From Ilex aquifolium (taxonomy: Eukaryota > Streptophyta > Magnoliopsida > Aquifoliales > Aquifoliaceae): a stretch of DNA of 64,000 nucleotides. The notes under the pieces were generated by a model that was given only the letters and a program-made list of their open reading frames with translations, was not told the DNA's origin and did not search any database. The position numbers were made by a program, and so were the translations under genes. Positions 34,236-48,500 of the stretch are shown piece by piece (within the stretch, counting starts at the first letter, position 1; each line of letters starts with the position of its first letter). Location: NCBI GenBank assembly GCA_951799425.1, contig OX637393.1, forward strand, positions 8,812,244 to 8,876,243, read 5' to 3'.

Positions 34236-36112
34236 TTATTTTATAATTTATATTTTAATCGCAGCAAATTTATCCTTTTAATCAGAGTAAATATCTTAAC
34301 AACACTAAATATTTTAATCATACACTTACATTTTAACTACATAAAAATTCAATACTATGAATTATACTAGAGAAAAAAAAAATACTAACTCAGTGGTAGG
34401 CGTCTTTCTTAGAGCAACTCCAACGGGAGTTGCCATCAGGGGTGCCATCCCCATAACCGTTAAAATGGCACCCCAATTGCAAAAATTCGAACTCCAACGG
34501 AGGTAGCATCAGAGGTGGCAAAATGGCATCTAGGATTTTGGGGTGACATATTTGGCAACTTTGGAGAGAGAATTGAGAGGTTGCAAATAGTCGTTGGTGG
34601 CTACTGTTCCTCTCAACGGCTATATTCCACCCAAAATTTCTATAAAAATACAGAGAGAGGAAAGGGGAAGAAGACTTGCCTGAAAATCGATTTTTGTATT
34701 GCTCCCAGAAAAGAGTTTCCCTGAATCTTTGCATTTGATATCGAAAACCCTAGCTTCCCTGAACCCTTGTCGTTGGTGTATTGCTCGCATAGCTCCGTTG
34801 CCGTTGTAAGTTGTAGAGAGGCACAGGGGAAGGGGAGGAAGGGGAAGGGGAAGAAGACGATTTGGGTGAAGGAAGAGGTAGGAACCGTTTTATTTAGGGG
34901 AAGGTGAAGGGGTTGTAATTTATAATTACATCTGCCCCCTTATTCTTGTTTTAATTTATAATTTGTAATATAATTTATAAATTGTTTATAATTTATGGCA
35001 GATTTATTTGTTTTACTTAAGGGTAATTTTATTTATTTTTTAATTGATTATTTTATGCTCATTCTTTAAATTGATTATAATATTATTATTTTTTTTGTAG
35101 ATGGATTTGCAATTTTAAATTTTTACTATAAAAATATATCCGTTAAATTGCGATCGTTATGAAAATTATACCCGTTAAAATATAACCGTTAAGTTTAATT
35201 ATGTTTTTTAATAAAAAAACATTGAAATATTAAAATGGCACCCCATTTTGGCACCTACCATTGGAGCAAAAACACTATTCAGAAGTGCCAAAACACTGTT
35301 CAAGATTACAAAATAGCATTTGGCACCCCATTTTTGGCACCTCCCCTTGCAGTTGCTCTTACTTTGTTTAATGATGCAAAATTCAAGTCTCACTAGCCCT
35401 CATCTCGTGTTTGTAGGTAGTGTGACTAGGAAAAAAAGAATCAACTTATACTAATTTAGGTTACACGGCTTGCATTTTAATCTTTTAATTACAATAAAAT
35501 TTTTATTTACATTTAGTTTTTTAAACACAACAAATATTTTAACTTTGTTTATTTTTAAAAAAATTATAAATATTTTAACCGGGATAAAAAAAATGCTTTA
35601 CACAAATACCTAATTTGTCTTTCTTTTTTGGTAAGTAAATACTTAGTTGTCATATCTATATCTATCTATACTATATACTAAAAGAATTGACAAAGTGTTT
35701 GAGAAATATTTTTTTTCCCAAATCTCATTTTATCCTAATTTTAAATTATTTAATTCGCCACTTCCAATTAAATTTCAATGTGTGACATATATAACTACTT
35801 CCAACATTTTTTATAACTATTTCACGTTTGAATTTTTCATTAATTTATTAAAATAATGGGATTTATTTATCCTATAATATGTGGTGTATTTCTATTGGTC
35901 GGTGATAGAAATGAATATTTTCTCCGACCACAGTTTGTAGTTCCTCAAGTCTCAAGATAAAGAATCGGTAAAAAATCGCCGACCCCACGAACTATTCGGT
36001 AACTCCTGTTCAACTATACAAAACACTCCCTTGCCATGAGAGAACTGCCACTTCAAAAGGCTCTGCCCCCTGCTTCATTTTGTCTCTCTAGGCCTCTGTC
36101 TCTGTGTGTGTG
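34236..36112. other. spacer around the Tourist-like element, and remorin upstream region
   Basis: Apart from the Tourist-like element listed next, no gene is seen. At about 35,663 CTATACTATATACTAAAAG resembles a Helitron 5' end, but no matching 3' hairpin was found. The last 200 bases form the upstream region of the remorin gene. Confidence 0.35.
34412..35358. mobile_element. Tourist-like (PIF/Harbinger) element, long form
   Basis: It starts GAGCAACTCCAACGGGAG and ends AGTTGCTC, with TTA on both sides (34,409-34,411 and 35,359-35,361), the classic PIF/Harbinger target. Internal words GGCAACTTTGGAGAGAG and CCATTTTGGCACCTACCATTGG are shared with the 363-base element at 18,365. No transposase frame is found in its 947 bases. 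Confidence 0.82.

Positions 36113-36152
<40 letters not shown>
36113..36152. repeat. (GA)n tract in the remorin leader
   Basis: A nearly pure GA run ends seven bases before the remorin start codon. Purine-rich GA tracts in plant leaders are known binding sites for BPC-type GAGA factors. A role here is inference. Confidence 0.8.
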
Positions 36153-36155
<3 letters not shown>

Positions 36156-36158
36156 CCA

Positions 36159-39100
36159 ATGGAGTACGAGAGGATTCACAAGATTCAGGTATGGTTTCTC
36201 TGTGCACCCAATGGTAGTAAATATGCAATTGAAGCCAATGCAAAAACAAAAAAACAGAAAAATAAAAGGAGCATCTAATCTCAGTTGTCTCATTCAGATT
36301 GTTGGATGTGAACAGTTGTAATTTTTGCCTTGTTTTCTATAATGGGTTTGTGTTTCAATGATTGCGTTGTAGTGAAAAACATCAGTTTTTTCAATTACTT
36401 GGATTTTAGCTTGATCTAATTTGCAAACTTCCTAAGAACTAATTTCCCAAAGTTTTTAGCTGAAAGAATACCCAGTGTTGAAGAAATCTCAAATTGGAAC
36501 TTCTTGGATTGATGGGTTTTTTTTTGCTCTATTCAATTTGCCTTTTAATTGTTTCAAACTTTTTTCGAAATTAATTTTTAGTTGAAAGAATACCCATTTG
36601 GTTTTGACAGAAATCTCAAATTGGAGCTTCATAGATTGATGTATTTGGCTCTATAAGAGTATTCTACATAAAGTTGACAAGTTTTTGGAATATTTCTGGG
36701 TGAGATTTGATGATTTGATTTCTTGTGCACTGTAGACTGGTATAATTTCTCCAAGCAAGTTGAGGATGAAGCTGATAGGGTCTCACCATCAAAAGAAGAA
36801 AGATGGATCAAATAGTAATTCCTCAAGAACATCTCCTTCCAAGCTTGAGGATTCTGAGTTTGTGAAGAACAGTTTGTTAGGCACTAATGATGGAGATTTT
36901 GATCAGGAAGGTTTGTGGCTTATTCACTCTTGATTTTGGCTCTAAACCCATTTGTAGAAACTGCTTGTAATTTGAACAGTATATATATAAACGGCCAGTG
37001 CACTAGGCGCCCGTCACAAAGGGATATTGGAGGTCGCATGCACGCAGTCTTACCCCGCATGCGAAGAGATTGTTCTACATTTGAATAGTATATATGAGTT
37101 CCAAAAATGATTTTAGGATTTGCCCTCCAATTGTAGCTCCTCAGCTTACTTTAGTTGTTTTTGCGTATTGTGCTCGACTTTGAATTGGTTTTGATGCACC
37201 AAATTCCTTTTCTGATTTGTGGCCTTTTCTCCTGAATTTACAGTCTCCGGTTTGGAGGTTTCATCGGTGAAATTGTCCAGTAAACAAGGTTCTTTCCAGC
37301 CAAAGGGGCTTTTGCCAAGTGAAAATGGCGATCCCAGTCGGGTTAAAGTGCAGCAATTTTCCAAAGATGACAGTGGTAATTCGAGTTCAATTCACCCAGT
37401 TAGACCACTGGAGGATGAAAGTCTTGATTATGATAGTACATCTAGCTTTGAATTTCATAAAGGGGAGAGGCCACACAATCGCTTAACAAGATCACTATCA
37501 AGACCTATGTCGTCTAAATGGAATGATGCAGAGAAGTGGATAGTGAGTAGGCAAAATGTGCAAGCTAATTATTCGAAGAAGGCCCATTTACAAAATCAAG
37601 CAAATCGAGGACCTATGATGAATATGGTGAGAGTAGCTCCAGAATCTGCTAGTTATGACCACAAATTATCAGTTAAGCGAGTTGATTTCTGTCAACCTGC
37701 ATCAGCAGTATCACAAATAGGGTTGGAGAAGTTCTCTTTTGTTCCTCAAGGTCAAGCGAGTGGAACAAACCCGGTGATAGATTTGGGTCCTCAAAGTAAG
37801 GATTTGAAGGAAGTTGACAATACAGATTCATCTTTAACAAAGAGTTCGGCAGAAGATACAACAGGTAAATTATGATTTTCATGTGCTTCCTCCAGATTGC
37901 AGGTTGAGAAACAGAGAGACTTCTTTTATGTTGGAGTTTCATTTCATAGATATTTGTTCTTCTTTATGGCTAAGTTATTTCTACTATGCATCTGTGTAAA
38001 TTTATGCTGCGCTGAGCTACAAATACCGTACTAATACATAATTCAAAAGTTCAATTAGGTGATGCATATAGAATAATTGACTTAATAGAATCAACCCACT
38101 GTATTGGTCGATGCAAATGAAGCACACCTATGCAAAAAAAACTGTAAGTGGCAATTACATGATTGCTAGGGGAAGAGCCTACCAATCTATGTTGAATCCA
38201 AATTAACAAATTCTTCAAGCTTGGAATCTAATGGCTTTGTGTTGGTCTGGTCATCTAAAGTAGATCTCTTTGTCCCCATTTCACGGTATCAATTGTGAAA
38301 TTTTCTGTTCTGTGGAGTTGACAGGAAAAAGGATCATCAGAACTAAACCTGTAGATACGCCATGGTTCATAGACATGTTGATGTTTCTATAAGCTTAACA
38401 TTTCTACGATCAAGAACCCACTTATATGTTAAACCTGTGCTGCAAAAGAAGTCTAATTCTCATTGCTGTTTCATACTTGAATAGAACTTGTGTCATTCGC
38501 TGTCCATATTTACATGTCACTCTTTTTTTCTTGTCTCATGCAAAGATGTAATGATCGTTTATGCAGGAGTTCCTGCAGTAAGATCAGTTTCAATGAGAGA
38601 CATGGGAACAGAAATGACCCCAATTCCAAGTCAAGAGCCTTCAAGGACTTCTACTCCTATAGGGGCAACAACTCCACTGCACAGCCCAGCTTCTTCAAAC
38701 CCATCTACTCCTCGAAGAGGAGCACCAGCACCCACACCAACAGAGTACACCATTGATGAAGCATCACCACAGACAATTGAAAAAGGCAAAGCAGAATTGT
38801 CGGAGCAAGAGCTAAAGCTCAAGACAAGAAGGGAGATAGAAGCACTAGGTGTTCAACTTGGCAAGACGAATATCGCTGCCTGGGCAAGTAAGGATCTGAG
38901 AGATAAGAATATGTCTCCAGTTGAAACCATCCATGCAGAGGAACTTGATCGGCTAGAATTTGAACAACGTGCTACAGCATGGGAGGAAGTTGAAAAATCT
39001 AAACACACTGCAAGGTTTGTGCTACTTCTAATGACTTATACTTTTAAATTGGGTACACATGATTATTCTCTTGGAGAGAAAAGCATGATCGTTTCTGCTA

Positions 39101-39681
39101 TAAAAACTATATTCTCCATTTAAGTAAACGAATTGTCCATTATCCAGATTTAAACGCGAAGAAATCAAAATCCAAGCATGGGAAAGTCAGCGTAAAGCAA
39201 AACTTGAAGAAGAGATGAGGAGAATAGAGGTACTTGAATTTTTCTTTCTCCACGATATCATAACATGAAGCACTTTACTATGGCATTTAAGATCTCATTG
39301 TGCATTCTCTCAAGAAAAGCTGGAGTGGAACTCATTTACGAGATCTGCTAGTGAAATATTAACATGAATCAAAACTTCGATCCAGTTTTAAATGTGATGA
39401 TTATCGTCTTTTATAACAAGACTAGAACACACTGAGCTATTTTAGTACCTCTAATATAAACATCACTTGTTTTTTAGACCCAAGTTGATCAAATGCGAGC
39501 ACATGCTCAAACAAAAATGGCGAAGAAGATTGCAATAACAAGGCAAAGGGCGGTTGAAAAAAGGGCTGCAGCTGAAGCTAGGAAAAATCGCCAGGCAGAA
39601 AGAACTGCAGCTCAGGCTGAATACATTCGCCAAACAGGTCGAATTCCATCATCTTCTTTCGTATGTTGTGGTTGGACATGA
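36159..39681 (+). CDS. long remorin family protein, six exons
   Basis: Exons: 36159-36188, 36736-36910, 37244-37864, 38567-39014, 39148-39229 and 39478-39681. All introns are GT-AG and phases close to give 519 residues. The N-terminus MEYERIHKIQTGIISPSKLR is characteristic of the long remorins related to Arabidopsis AT2G02170 and AT1G30320. Residues about 60 to 390 are Ser/Pro-rich and probably disordered, with TPIGATTPLHSPASSNPSTP as a likely phosphosite-rich stretch. The Remorin_C coiled-coil region runs from about residue 400 (RATAWEEVEKSKHTAR) to about 505, ending RTAAQAEYIRQTGRIP. The last residues, SSSFVCCGWT, form the hydrophobic, Cys-bearing C-terminal anchor expected to hold remorins on the inner face of the plasma membrane. 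Family roles include membrane nanodomains, plasmodesmata and microbe responses; none is specific to this copy. The start lies right after the GA-rich leader and matches the family. Confidence 0.93.
36985..37085 (+). mobile_element. Au-type SINE 3' fragment in remorin intron 2
   Basis: The words GGTCGCATGCACGCAGTC, TTACCCCGCATGCG and AGAGATTGTTC occur in order. They resemble the 3' part of the angiosperm Au SINE, which has an ACGCAGCCTTACCCC word followed by a tail such as GAGAGGCTGTTTCC. The tRNA-like 5' half with A and B boxes is not visible, so this is a truncated or very diverged copy. Confidence 0.5.
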
Positions 39682-42572
39682 TAAAATTAGAAGAGTGCAG
39701 ATAAGAAAGTGTTTCCTTATAGAGTTACTTTGTTTAAGTAGCATCTTTGAACTCAGTCTGGATTTCATCATCAAAGGAGTGTTGTCCTGTTTTGTTATCC
39801 ATTCCTGTATTTACTTTAGCAACCACAGAATGCAAAGCAATTGATCTATACATTGTCACCTTTCCCATCCTGTTCTTTATCTAGATGGAACCCATATTAT
39901 CTGCCCTCTCTCTCTCTCTCTCTCTCTCAATAACATCAGTGTGTTTTTGGCATCCAGCAATCAAATTCTTCCCAACTCCAAGCTTTGCACAGTTTCTTGC
40001 TGGGCAGATAGACCCATTAATTCTTTTTTCTGAAAAAACAAATGATTATTAGCGGTGCACAAAACTCCCGGTATAATGGGGTATAATTTTATTTTCATTT
40101 TGGAGAGGTTGATTCTTGAATTCACGATATTTTGTTTGGGCGAATGAGCAAGCATGAACGCATGATAAACGAATAGGTACATGTGAGAGAGAAACCGAGA
40201 GGTTTTGGCAGAAAGACTGAACTGAAGAACACCAAAATTAGAAGGCAGCAAGCTGGGAAAAAAATGGATGGTTAGTAGCATCAATTGAAAGAACATCTTG
40301 GCAGTATCTTACTTTTTAACTTGTTTTCTAAATTACTGTTAGTCTTCTTAAAAATGTGATTTAAACACGTACTTTCAATACAAAAACGGATCTACGAAAC
40401 ACAATTTTATTGTCTTTAATTGAAAGCGTGTTTTACATATACATTTTTGTATTAAAAAATATGTAAATAATTTTTTTTCACAAATATGGTAGTAATTAAA
40501 AAAAAAAGATAGAAAGTACGATATTGGAGTGAAAAGGTTAAAAAAAAAAAAAAAGCAGGATGGTGATTAATTCAAGATATACTTCATGGCTATAATTTTT
40601 ATATAGTTCTTGGAGTCACCTCGTAGCACTTTCATCCAATCGAGTTATAGGGTCTTGTTTTCACTCTCAAGAATTAGCATGCTCTCTTCTCGAAAGTCGA
40701 AGAGTAACTAATTTAAGTTTACAAGTACTCGAGTCTTATACCTCAATCAATATCTTGATTAGACGCTCTTTTCCTTCAAAATGAGACACATAAAATTTTT
40801 TTATTCACTTTATTCTTTTCATGATCAATGGTTGTGAATGACTAAACCAAAGATTCAATCCTTTCCTCCCCCAACATGGGAGACCATGGTCCCCTGAATT
40901 TAAAAAATTACCTCTTGGCCAAAATTCTTGGAATGACATGATAGGTTAAGACTACTTTCTTAAACACTTAAGATCCCACCATCAGGTTTGGGGTAGGATG
41001 AGAATTATATCGACCACTCCCAATTCTATAGAGTTGTAGAAACAATCTCTCTGCTTGTAAAAATAAGACTCTATATATCTAACCCTCCTACGGGACAAAA
41101 ACCTTGTGCAATGAACAACCCCTATTCAGTGAAGTCCTATATATCATCACAACAATCTAAAGTATGTGCACATGCATCAACACTGTGACCAAGACCATGC
41201 TCAGCAGGAAAAGTCCTACAGCCAACCACACAAATCAGGGAAGGAACAGCACAGCACAGCACACATATCTAACAAGGTGAAACAATTCCTAGTGTGTCAC
41301 AGATGATGGGGTCAAAACTTTTCAAATCAGTGTGACCTTCACTTAGAAAAGAGTAAAGAACATAGTTGATCCTGAGCTTTGCTTTCAGTTTTAATTTGGT
41401 ATTTGAACTTTCGTCAATTTAATCTCTCAATTATCAATTTTGTCTCACTTAAATCATTCCGTTCATTTCAACCGTTGGATCACTGCTTAAATGAATCAAA
41501 TTAGGCTAGTCTTCAATTGATCTAGCTATAGAAATTGATGAAATGACTTAATTAAGACAAAATTGATAATTTAAAGACTAAATTGAAAAAATTGGTATCA
41601 AATTAAAACCGAAGACAAAATTCAAAGACTAATTATGATTTTTACCCTTTAGAAAAAGACTCCCAAGCCCACAGGTATAAAGGGAGAGTAGTTGGGGTTG
41701 TTGAAATACCAATTCAAACTTCAATTGGTACTATTAGTGTTGATAGTGCCCTTCCTTGTCACCATTCCATCCCTCCCAAAAGGTTCTTATCTATTTCCAC
41801 AACCCCACATGTCAGCACACATAAATATACCTAATCAATGTCCAAATTACCATGATTTTTTCATCTTTCGATTTCTAACTTATTTTCCAAATTACGATTA
41901 TTTCCATGAAATCATGACTAAACCATGCTTTTCGACGTAAATGTTTGCTTGCTAAACATGCCGCCTTCAATACAAAACTATGAAAGCATGAGTTAAAACC
42001 ACGCTTTCATAGAAACAACGGTAAGTTTGAAAAAACAAGTAAAAAAACTACAGCTAAGAGGGAATAATAAAGATCAAAAAACCTGCCATGGTCTCCTAAA
42101 AATTCAACATTGCATGAATAGAGTAGCAAGCATAGGCACATATGTGAATACAAATATAACATGTACAAGGGTATACAAGTCATTTCAATAAAGAAATATC
42201 GACTTTTGATAGTTGACGGTTAGTTTTCATGGAGCTCCAACCAGTTTCAAATTGGTCCAAAACCATAGAAAGTATGCAGAGGTTTCCCAAAAACAATAAG
42301 GTAGTATATTACTAAGACAAACCGCAGGGAGATCACCTATAATTTTTTCCTAAACACAACAGCTATCTATGATTCTATAGAAAGAGTAGTCTCCTACAAA
42401 ATGCGGCTCAACATTTAAAGCATAGAAAGAGGAAGATATCTCATCATACTTACAGTGTCAGCTTTCATAGAAGCTTCATACTAGAATCAGGCATTTCTTC
42501 CCACCATACAGGTGTTGGAAGAAATACTAATATTACAATAGAGGGAAAGGTAGCTTAACTGGTTAAATTGTT
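39682..42572. other. spacer between convergent remorin and ARF6 genes
   Basis: No gene is supported. It includes the two facing 3' untranslated regions, a CT microsatellite near 39,906-39,928 and a hairpin MITE at about 41,355-41,651. The open frame at 39,961-40,296 (-) lies in the remorin 3' flank and has no family match. Confidence 0.45.
41355..41651. mobile_element. hairpin MITE
   Basis: The left half (CAATTTAATCTCTCAATTATC, CAATTTTGTCTCACTTAA) is the inverse of the right half (TTAAGACAAAATTG, GATAATTTAAAGACTAAATTG). The ends AAAGAACATAGTTGATCC and CTAATTATGATTTTTACC are only weakly complementary. It is in the same style as the 2,378-2,720 element, but no target duplication is clear. Confidence 0.5.
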
Positions 42573-45500
42573 TCAGTAATCCAGAGACCCCACAGATGTG
42601 ATCCCAGAGCTCAAATTCATCGACTCTTGACCGCTAACATATTCATCGCTACTGTTATTGGGAAGCCCTGGGATTGGGAGAGAGTTCAGAAACTCAAGAC
42701 CACTTCTGCCCATCTGCTGCACGTCTTGAGGCGAGAGTATCTTGATACACCAGACACTGTTTACAAACTCCCTGAAATAGAGAGAAGCATGACATTCGTC
42801 TGAGATGAACACAAAAAAGAAACAAAAAAACACATTTTTGATTTTGAGCATAAACCCAAAAACTATGCTCATCAAAAACATATAAATGGTACTATCTACA
42901 TGGTGCAACTATCTTCAAAACGCTATTTGAGCGCCAGAAAATCAGAAATCCAGTGGTCAAATTTTTCAGTAAAATTGTTTCCACTGTTCGTGCCACAAAA
43001 CCCAAAGCTTTGGGCTTGAAACCTTGATGCAAACCATAGCAGTTGGGCTGTATATATTAAACGCTTTCATGAAGAGACAAGTTAGATGGAAACTCACTGC
43101 CAGGGGTCATCACCAAGGAGAAGAACATCATTCTCCCGGTCAACAAATACAAGCTGCCAGCCTGATCTCAGGGGGTCCTCCAATTGGCCTTCAAGGCCAA
43201 ACATTCGAGCAAGCTCACTGCGCAGCTCATGGTAGCTGCTGAATTTGGCGATATCTAGTACCCTTCCAAAGGACCCTGACTTGTAAACCTGCCAGCAGTT
43301 GGGAAATCCAGATCAAAACCCAAGAAAGACAAGGCACATATATACGTATATCAAAGCCTCAACTAGATCATAACAATAAAAACAAAAAAGGGAAAAATTA
43401 ACAGGGCAAAAATGCAGATGATTTTTTGTTTCGTTTGGGGTATTTCGGATGATATGGGGAGAAGCGAGACAGAACTGCAAACCAACTCATCATGAAAGAA
43501 GATACAAAGGGATGAGTTTACAGCCATAAATCACCCCAAAAGTGTCAAGTCAACATGTTTTGAAGCTAGAGCAGGCAACTAACCTTAACAAAGGTTCTGG
43601 TTGGTGGGTTTGCTTGTCCCACGTTTTCAGGAGATTGCAGGAAACCCGATTCATCAATGCAACTAGATGGCGTCATTGCCAGATTAGGTGAAAAATCGGT
43701 GCCCGTAGAACTCATATAACTGGAAGAAGCAAAGGGCATAGTAGTAGAATCAGTATCGCTGCCGACGCCCCTAAGGGTAGACATCCCATTCTGCATGAGA
43801 AGTGATGAGGAGTCTATATTAACCCCAAATAATAGGTGGCTGTGGGGATCAATGCTCCCTTCTTGGTCAATGGAACACTCCCTTCCAGGAAATGGTGGCA
43901 ATGAAACAGAATTCTGAGAGATTTTCATATGGGGTGGTCCTAAATGTTCGACTTGAGGCAGAATACATTGTGTTGCTCCAGAAGAAAGAAGAGGATCAAC
44001 TGCAACTCGCTTTGGTGGCCAGCCAGCAGATGATAATAATGTGCTGGACCTAGACAAGTTGAGAAGGTGGGATGTTTCATCCTGGGGGAATGAACCCGTA
44101 AGATTTTGCAGAGACGACACAATAGCATTGGTTGAAGGATTCCCATTTGAATCAGAAAAGCTCTGCTGCTGCATGGAACTGATGGTTCGCAGTGAAGGTG
44201 ACTGGGCTTGGGAGCTTGAGGCATGTTGATACATACCACGGACAACACTTGAAACCTGCTGACGATCAACCAGTTGTGGTTGATGCAGTTGTGGCAGTGG
44301 CTGCTGCTGCTGTTGTTGTGGAAGTGGCTGCTGCAGCTGGTTGAAGGAGTTCTGATGCGGCAATGGTTGTTGAAGAATATGAGTCTGAGACTGAGCCTGA
44401 GCATGGGTCTGGGACTGGTTTTCTGGAACACTTTGAATAAAGGTACATTGAGGCTGAGATTGCTGCAAGATCTGAGGCTGAACAAGACCAGCAAGCCTGC
44501 CACTTTGGGGCTGCTGGAACTGCAGAAGCGAAAGAAGTGCATGTTTGGAAGGATCCACAGCCCTCACCTCCTGAAGAGCGGCCGCAGCCATAGCTTGGTA
44601 AATATCAGTTTGCCTACCAAGCATGGAAGCATCAAGCCTTGGCTGCATCCATGGTGTGGCCCCAATTCCCTGAAAGTTGAGAGATTGGATTCCATGGTCT
44701 CCGTTATCTCCACGAATCCACATAAGCTGTGAATTCATTCCCAGTTCATCCTCCTTCATTCCTAAGAACAATAAAGATTGAGCTTATACAACAATGTTGG
44801 AGACCTGGACTTCTGGCCTTGATGACTAATGGAAGTCAATGAGAAATGTCACAAAATGAGAGAAAACTGGAAACTAAGATCAGTATGGGATGATTGTTCA
44901 CAAAAAAAAAAAGTAAAACAAAATCTTAAAAAAAAAGTATAATAAAGATATAAAGATTAGGAAAGGATCAATCGGGCCTAAAATTAGAAGTAGACAAGGT
45001 ACCAGTGAAAGAGGGTAATCCTGGAGGCCATGGTCGCTTGAGTCTGAGGGGAAATGGGGATGGATACATGGAGAATGTGGTTAAAGGTTCAATCTCCCAT
45101 AGGGACACTCGGGGCTGCCTCTCCCCAGTGGTAGACTCATCCCAGCCAACCTGCATTTATCAAGTCAAAAGTTAATTAGAACATCCTTTATATGTTCCCA
45201 TATGCTTTATGTATTTTTTTTTTTCGGAATGTCATATGCTTTATGTATTGCAGGAACCACTTTGTCAATAAAGTTCTACGCACTTGTTTCACAAGTAAAA
45301 TGTGTGGTCCACAATCAAAAAAAAAAAAAGCTATAGATAAGCAAAGGGCTGTTATTGTACACAGCCTACCTTCACTGAGCGCCAATGCGAGTTTGGCCAA
45401 CGAACAGGATCCCAGTCACTTATGCCAGTTATCGTTCCCATGTAGCTGAAATGAAAATAAGTGTCAGATGTCTAATCTGAATATCTACAAATTCCAACTT

Positions 45501-48500
45501 CACAGGAAGAAATTCAAGATAGCCAAAAAAAGGTAACAAAATAGGCCAGCTTGGCTTGAAACTTATTAAGGTCCTTGATAAAATCACGAACACGTACAAC
45601 GCGAGTAGCATTCAAGTCTACTAAATTCAGTAAAAAATTTATCTAATGGAATTTCATTAAGTTAAACAGGACCAGGCGACTTCCATTCAACATTTCAGTG
45701 TTCTCATCCTAGTCCAACACAAGAAATCCATATGATTCAGAAGAAAGTCTTCGAGATAAATATCGCAGTCTGCCAACAGAAACTCGGCAGGTTACATCAA
45801 TCCTCAAAATTTTAGTGTTGGATTATTGATTTCCAGATAACTTACAAATAAATAACCACCAAAGAGGCAAAGATTTGTCCAGCATACATTCCAATTACTT
45901 TGAAACAATTGCTAACCAAAGACTAAAGATATGGACGGAGGCTAACGCAATAAACCAAGTAAACATTTGCCTCTAGAAGAAGTCGCAGAGAGAAGTATTG
46001 AAAGTCTACTTTTCAATCCTGAAGCTCAACAATATATGAGCATAAACCCCAAAAAGCATAAAAGTAAGATGATATTCTTCCATAAGAAGTATAAAACCTA
46101 CCGACGAACACTTGATTCTTCCGTTTCAAACAGCATCCGAAAGCGCATACCAACTGAAACTCGAGTATGATAGACCGCTTTAACATACTTGGTCAGAGGT
46201 ATAACAAATTCTGATGGACTAGCCCTGAAGTCAACAAGGTAACATAAATTAACAGGGAAGACTTCAAAAATACTATGTCCCACCATGCAAAGAGACATAC
46301 CTTGGATTGTAAAATATGGTGAAACGGCTGTTAGTTGCAGCTGCATGAGCTGCAGCAGCAAGAAGTCCCAAATGCATGCTGTCACTTGATAAAACTGAAG
46401 AAGGCATCACTGTCTGTGGACGATTGGCACGCCGAATACCAAGAAACAATTGGTTTTTCTCATTCCTATGAAAGGAAATAGAAGTCAAATGCAATTTGAC
46501 TGAATATTTAAAGTTATTGGCATATTGTAGAACAGCATATAGCATTTTAAGAGGTGAGAGAGAAGAAAGTTGCACCTAGCAGACACACCAAAGAAATATT
46601 TATCTCAAACACTACAAGTGACAGTTTCGGAAAGGATACTCTGGCTCATATTTTTTTCTTCTTTTCCTCTAAACATTAGTCAACCTGAACACGAGCTACA
46701 TATAGAATTGGTTTTTCAAACTCTGCCATACAGCCCATACCTTTATTGACTGTCCAAGCTTATGATCAGTTGTATACATTGCTTAAATGACCTCAGATAA
46801 ATAGAGGTGTTAGTATTTACATTTATAAGAGACAACACTCAGAACATGCATCTTTTCTTCCACAACACCAGGAAAAGACACGAGAGAAAGTTAATACATT
46901 AAAACATTAGACTGCCTACCATATGAAAAGGACTGCATCACCAGCAACAAGTCTTTTTGCACTAACAAACACACTCCATCCAGTTGTAAGGAGATGCCTC
47001 TTTGGCTGCCCTGCAGTAAGAATAAAAGGCAACAATCGCTAAGAATTGTACAGCAGGTTTCCAAACCTTGCCAATTTTGATTTGACATTGCAATATTCCA
47101 AGACAATCAATGACAACAAAATTGTACCTTGAAAAATAACATGCAAAATATCACTAGAGATGATTAAGGTGGATTCAGTCTTATTGTAAACTAGCATTAG
47201 TATTCAAACAAGCTATTGATACAGTAAATTTGATGTCCTAATGAATGATTTTATCATGTACACATGAAGATTAGAACAGCAAAGTTCAATTTGGTGGACT
47301 TCAGATTGCACTGAATGATAAATGATGCCCAACTCCTTCCTCAAGAACAAAGATGATGCATGAGGTCCAACTTGTTAGCCAGTGAAATCTATTCTAAATA
47401 ATGGTTAGGGAGAAAATATATCATTTCAAGTGGGCATGCACCTTCATTGCAATTCCTGTCCCCCTTCCCCCAAATTCCCTCAGCTAAGTTAATTCATCCC
47501 AATCAAAGCAACAGATTTAAAATCCATCATGGCAGCAATTCACTTATGCTGTTCAAACTTGAAAATCCACCATCTCGAGGTAAATGAGGTCACAAGGATG
47601 AAGTCAAGGTGTCCATTCACAACACAAAGAAAAAACTAAAAAATTAGTGATTTTGAAAATGAGGCCAGACACAAAAAGGTGATATTAGAAGAAATAGAAT
47701 GAGAAAATTCACAATCCATCAATAATAACTAGCATAATTATACAAATCTCAATTTGGGGGGAAGAGGAATAATAACAAGCTTGTTAGGTGTTAGGAAACT
47801 CACCACGAAATATGTGTCTGAATTTCCATTCATTATCATGTAAGTCCCTTGCGATTAACTCCTGGGCTGGTGGTTGCTGGGAGAAGTCCTGCAGGTGAAA
47901 AGTATAATTTTGAAAATAAGAAATATTTTAGTGAATTGATATCTCAAAACTGGATAGTTTAACTCCATAGCTGCAAATAAAGTTTACCAGTGGAGGAAAC
48001 ACTTTTTCAGCCGAACGGCGAGGAACAGAAAATCCCCCATGAGTACTTGTGTCACTTGCTGTCAATGTTTTACAGAAGTAGTTTGTCGGCTGTTTGCTGG
48101 GGACACCCAAATCAGCTGGAAGGAAGGCCTCCTTTTGCTCTTGCTACAGGAAATGTGAAACAGGAGAAAAATTAATATTAAGAAGAGAGAAGACTCGGCA
48201 ATCATAAGCTAACCAAATGATGGTAACATACTGGGCTCAGTGGTTGCAAGGTCATCTGAGCATAGACCTCATCTGTCTCCACATCAGCCTGAAGTAAAGA
48301 AATTTTGAGTCTCTAGAAGCAACCTGTAAATATATTCAGAAACAGGAACACTACAAAAGGCCACTTACGTGCATGGTCACATTGTGAAGTTGACAGATAA
48401 GTTGTGCAGGTAAGCTTGGATAATTAGGGATATGAACATCCACTTCCTTGTTGGTTGATGCAGCAACCTACATGGAATGCATTAAACAATGTTGAAGCCA

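Noticed and set aside
35645-35720. Helitron 5' end (CTATACTATATACTAAAAG)
   Set aside because: The start is suggestive, but no 3' hairpin plus CTRR was found downstream in the expected range.
43940-44732. Long open frames of 200 and 152 codons overlapping ARF6 exon 12
   Set aside because: They are other-frame or antisense shadows of the glutamine-rich coding exon.
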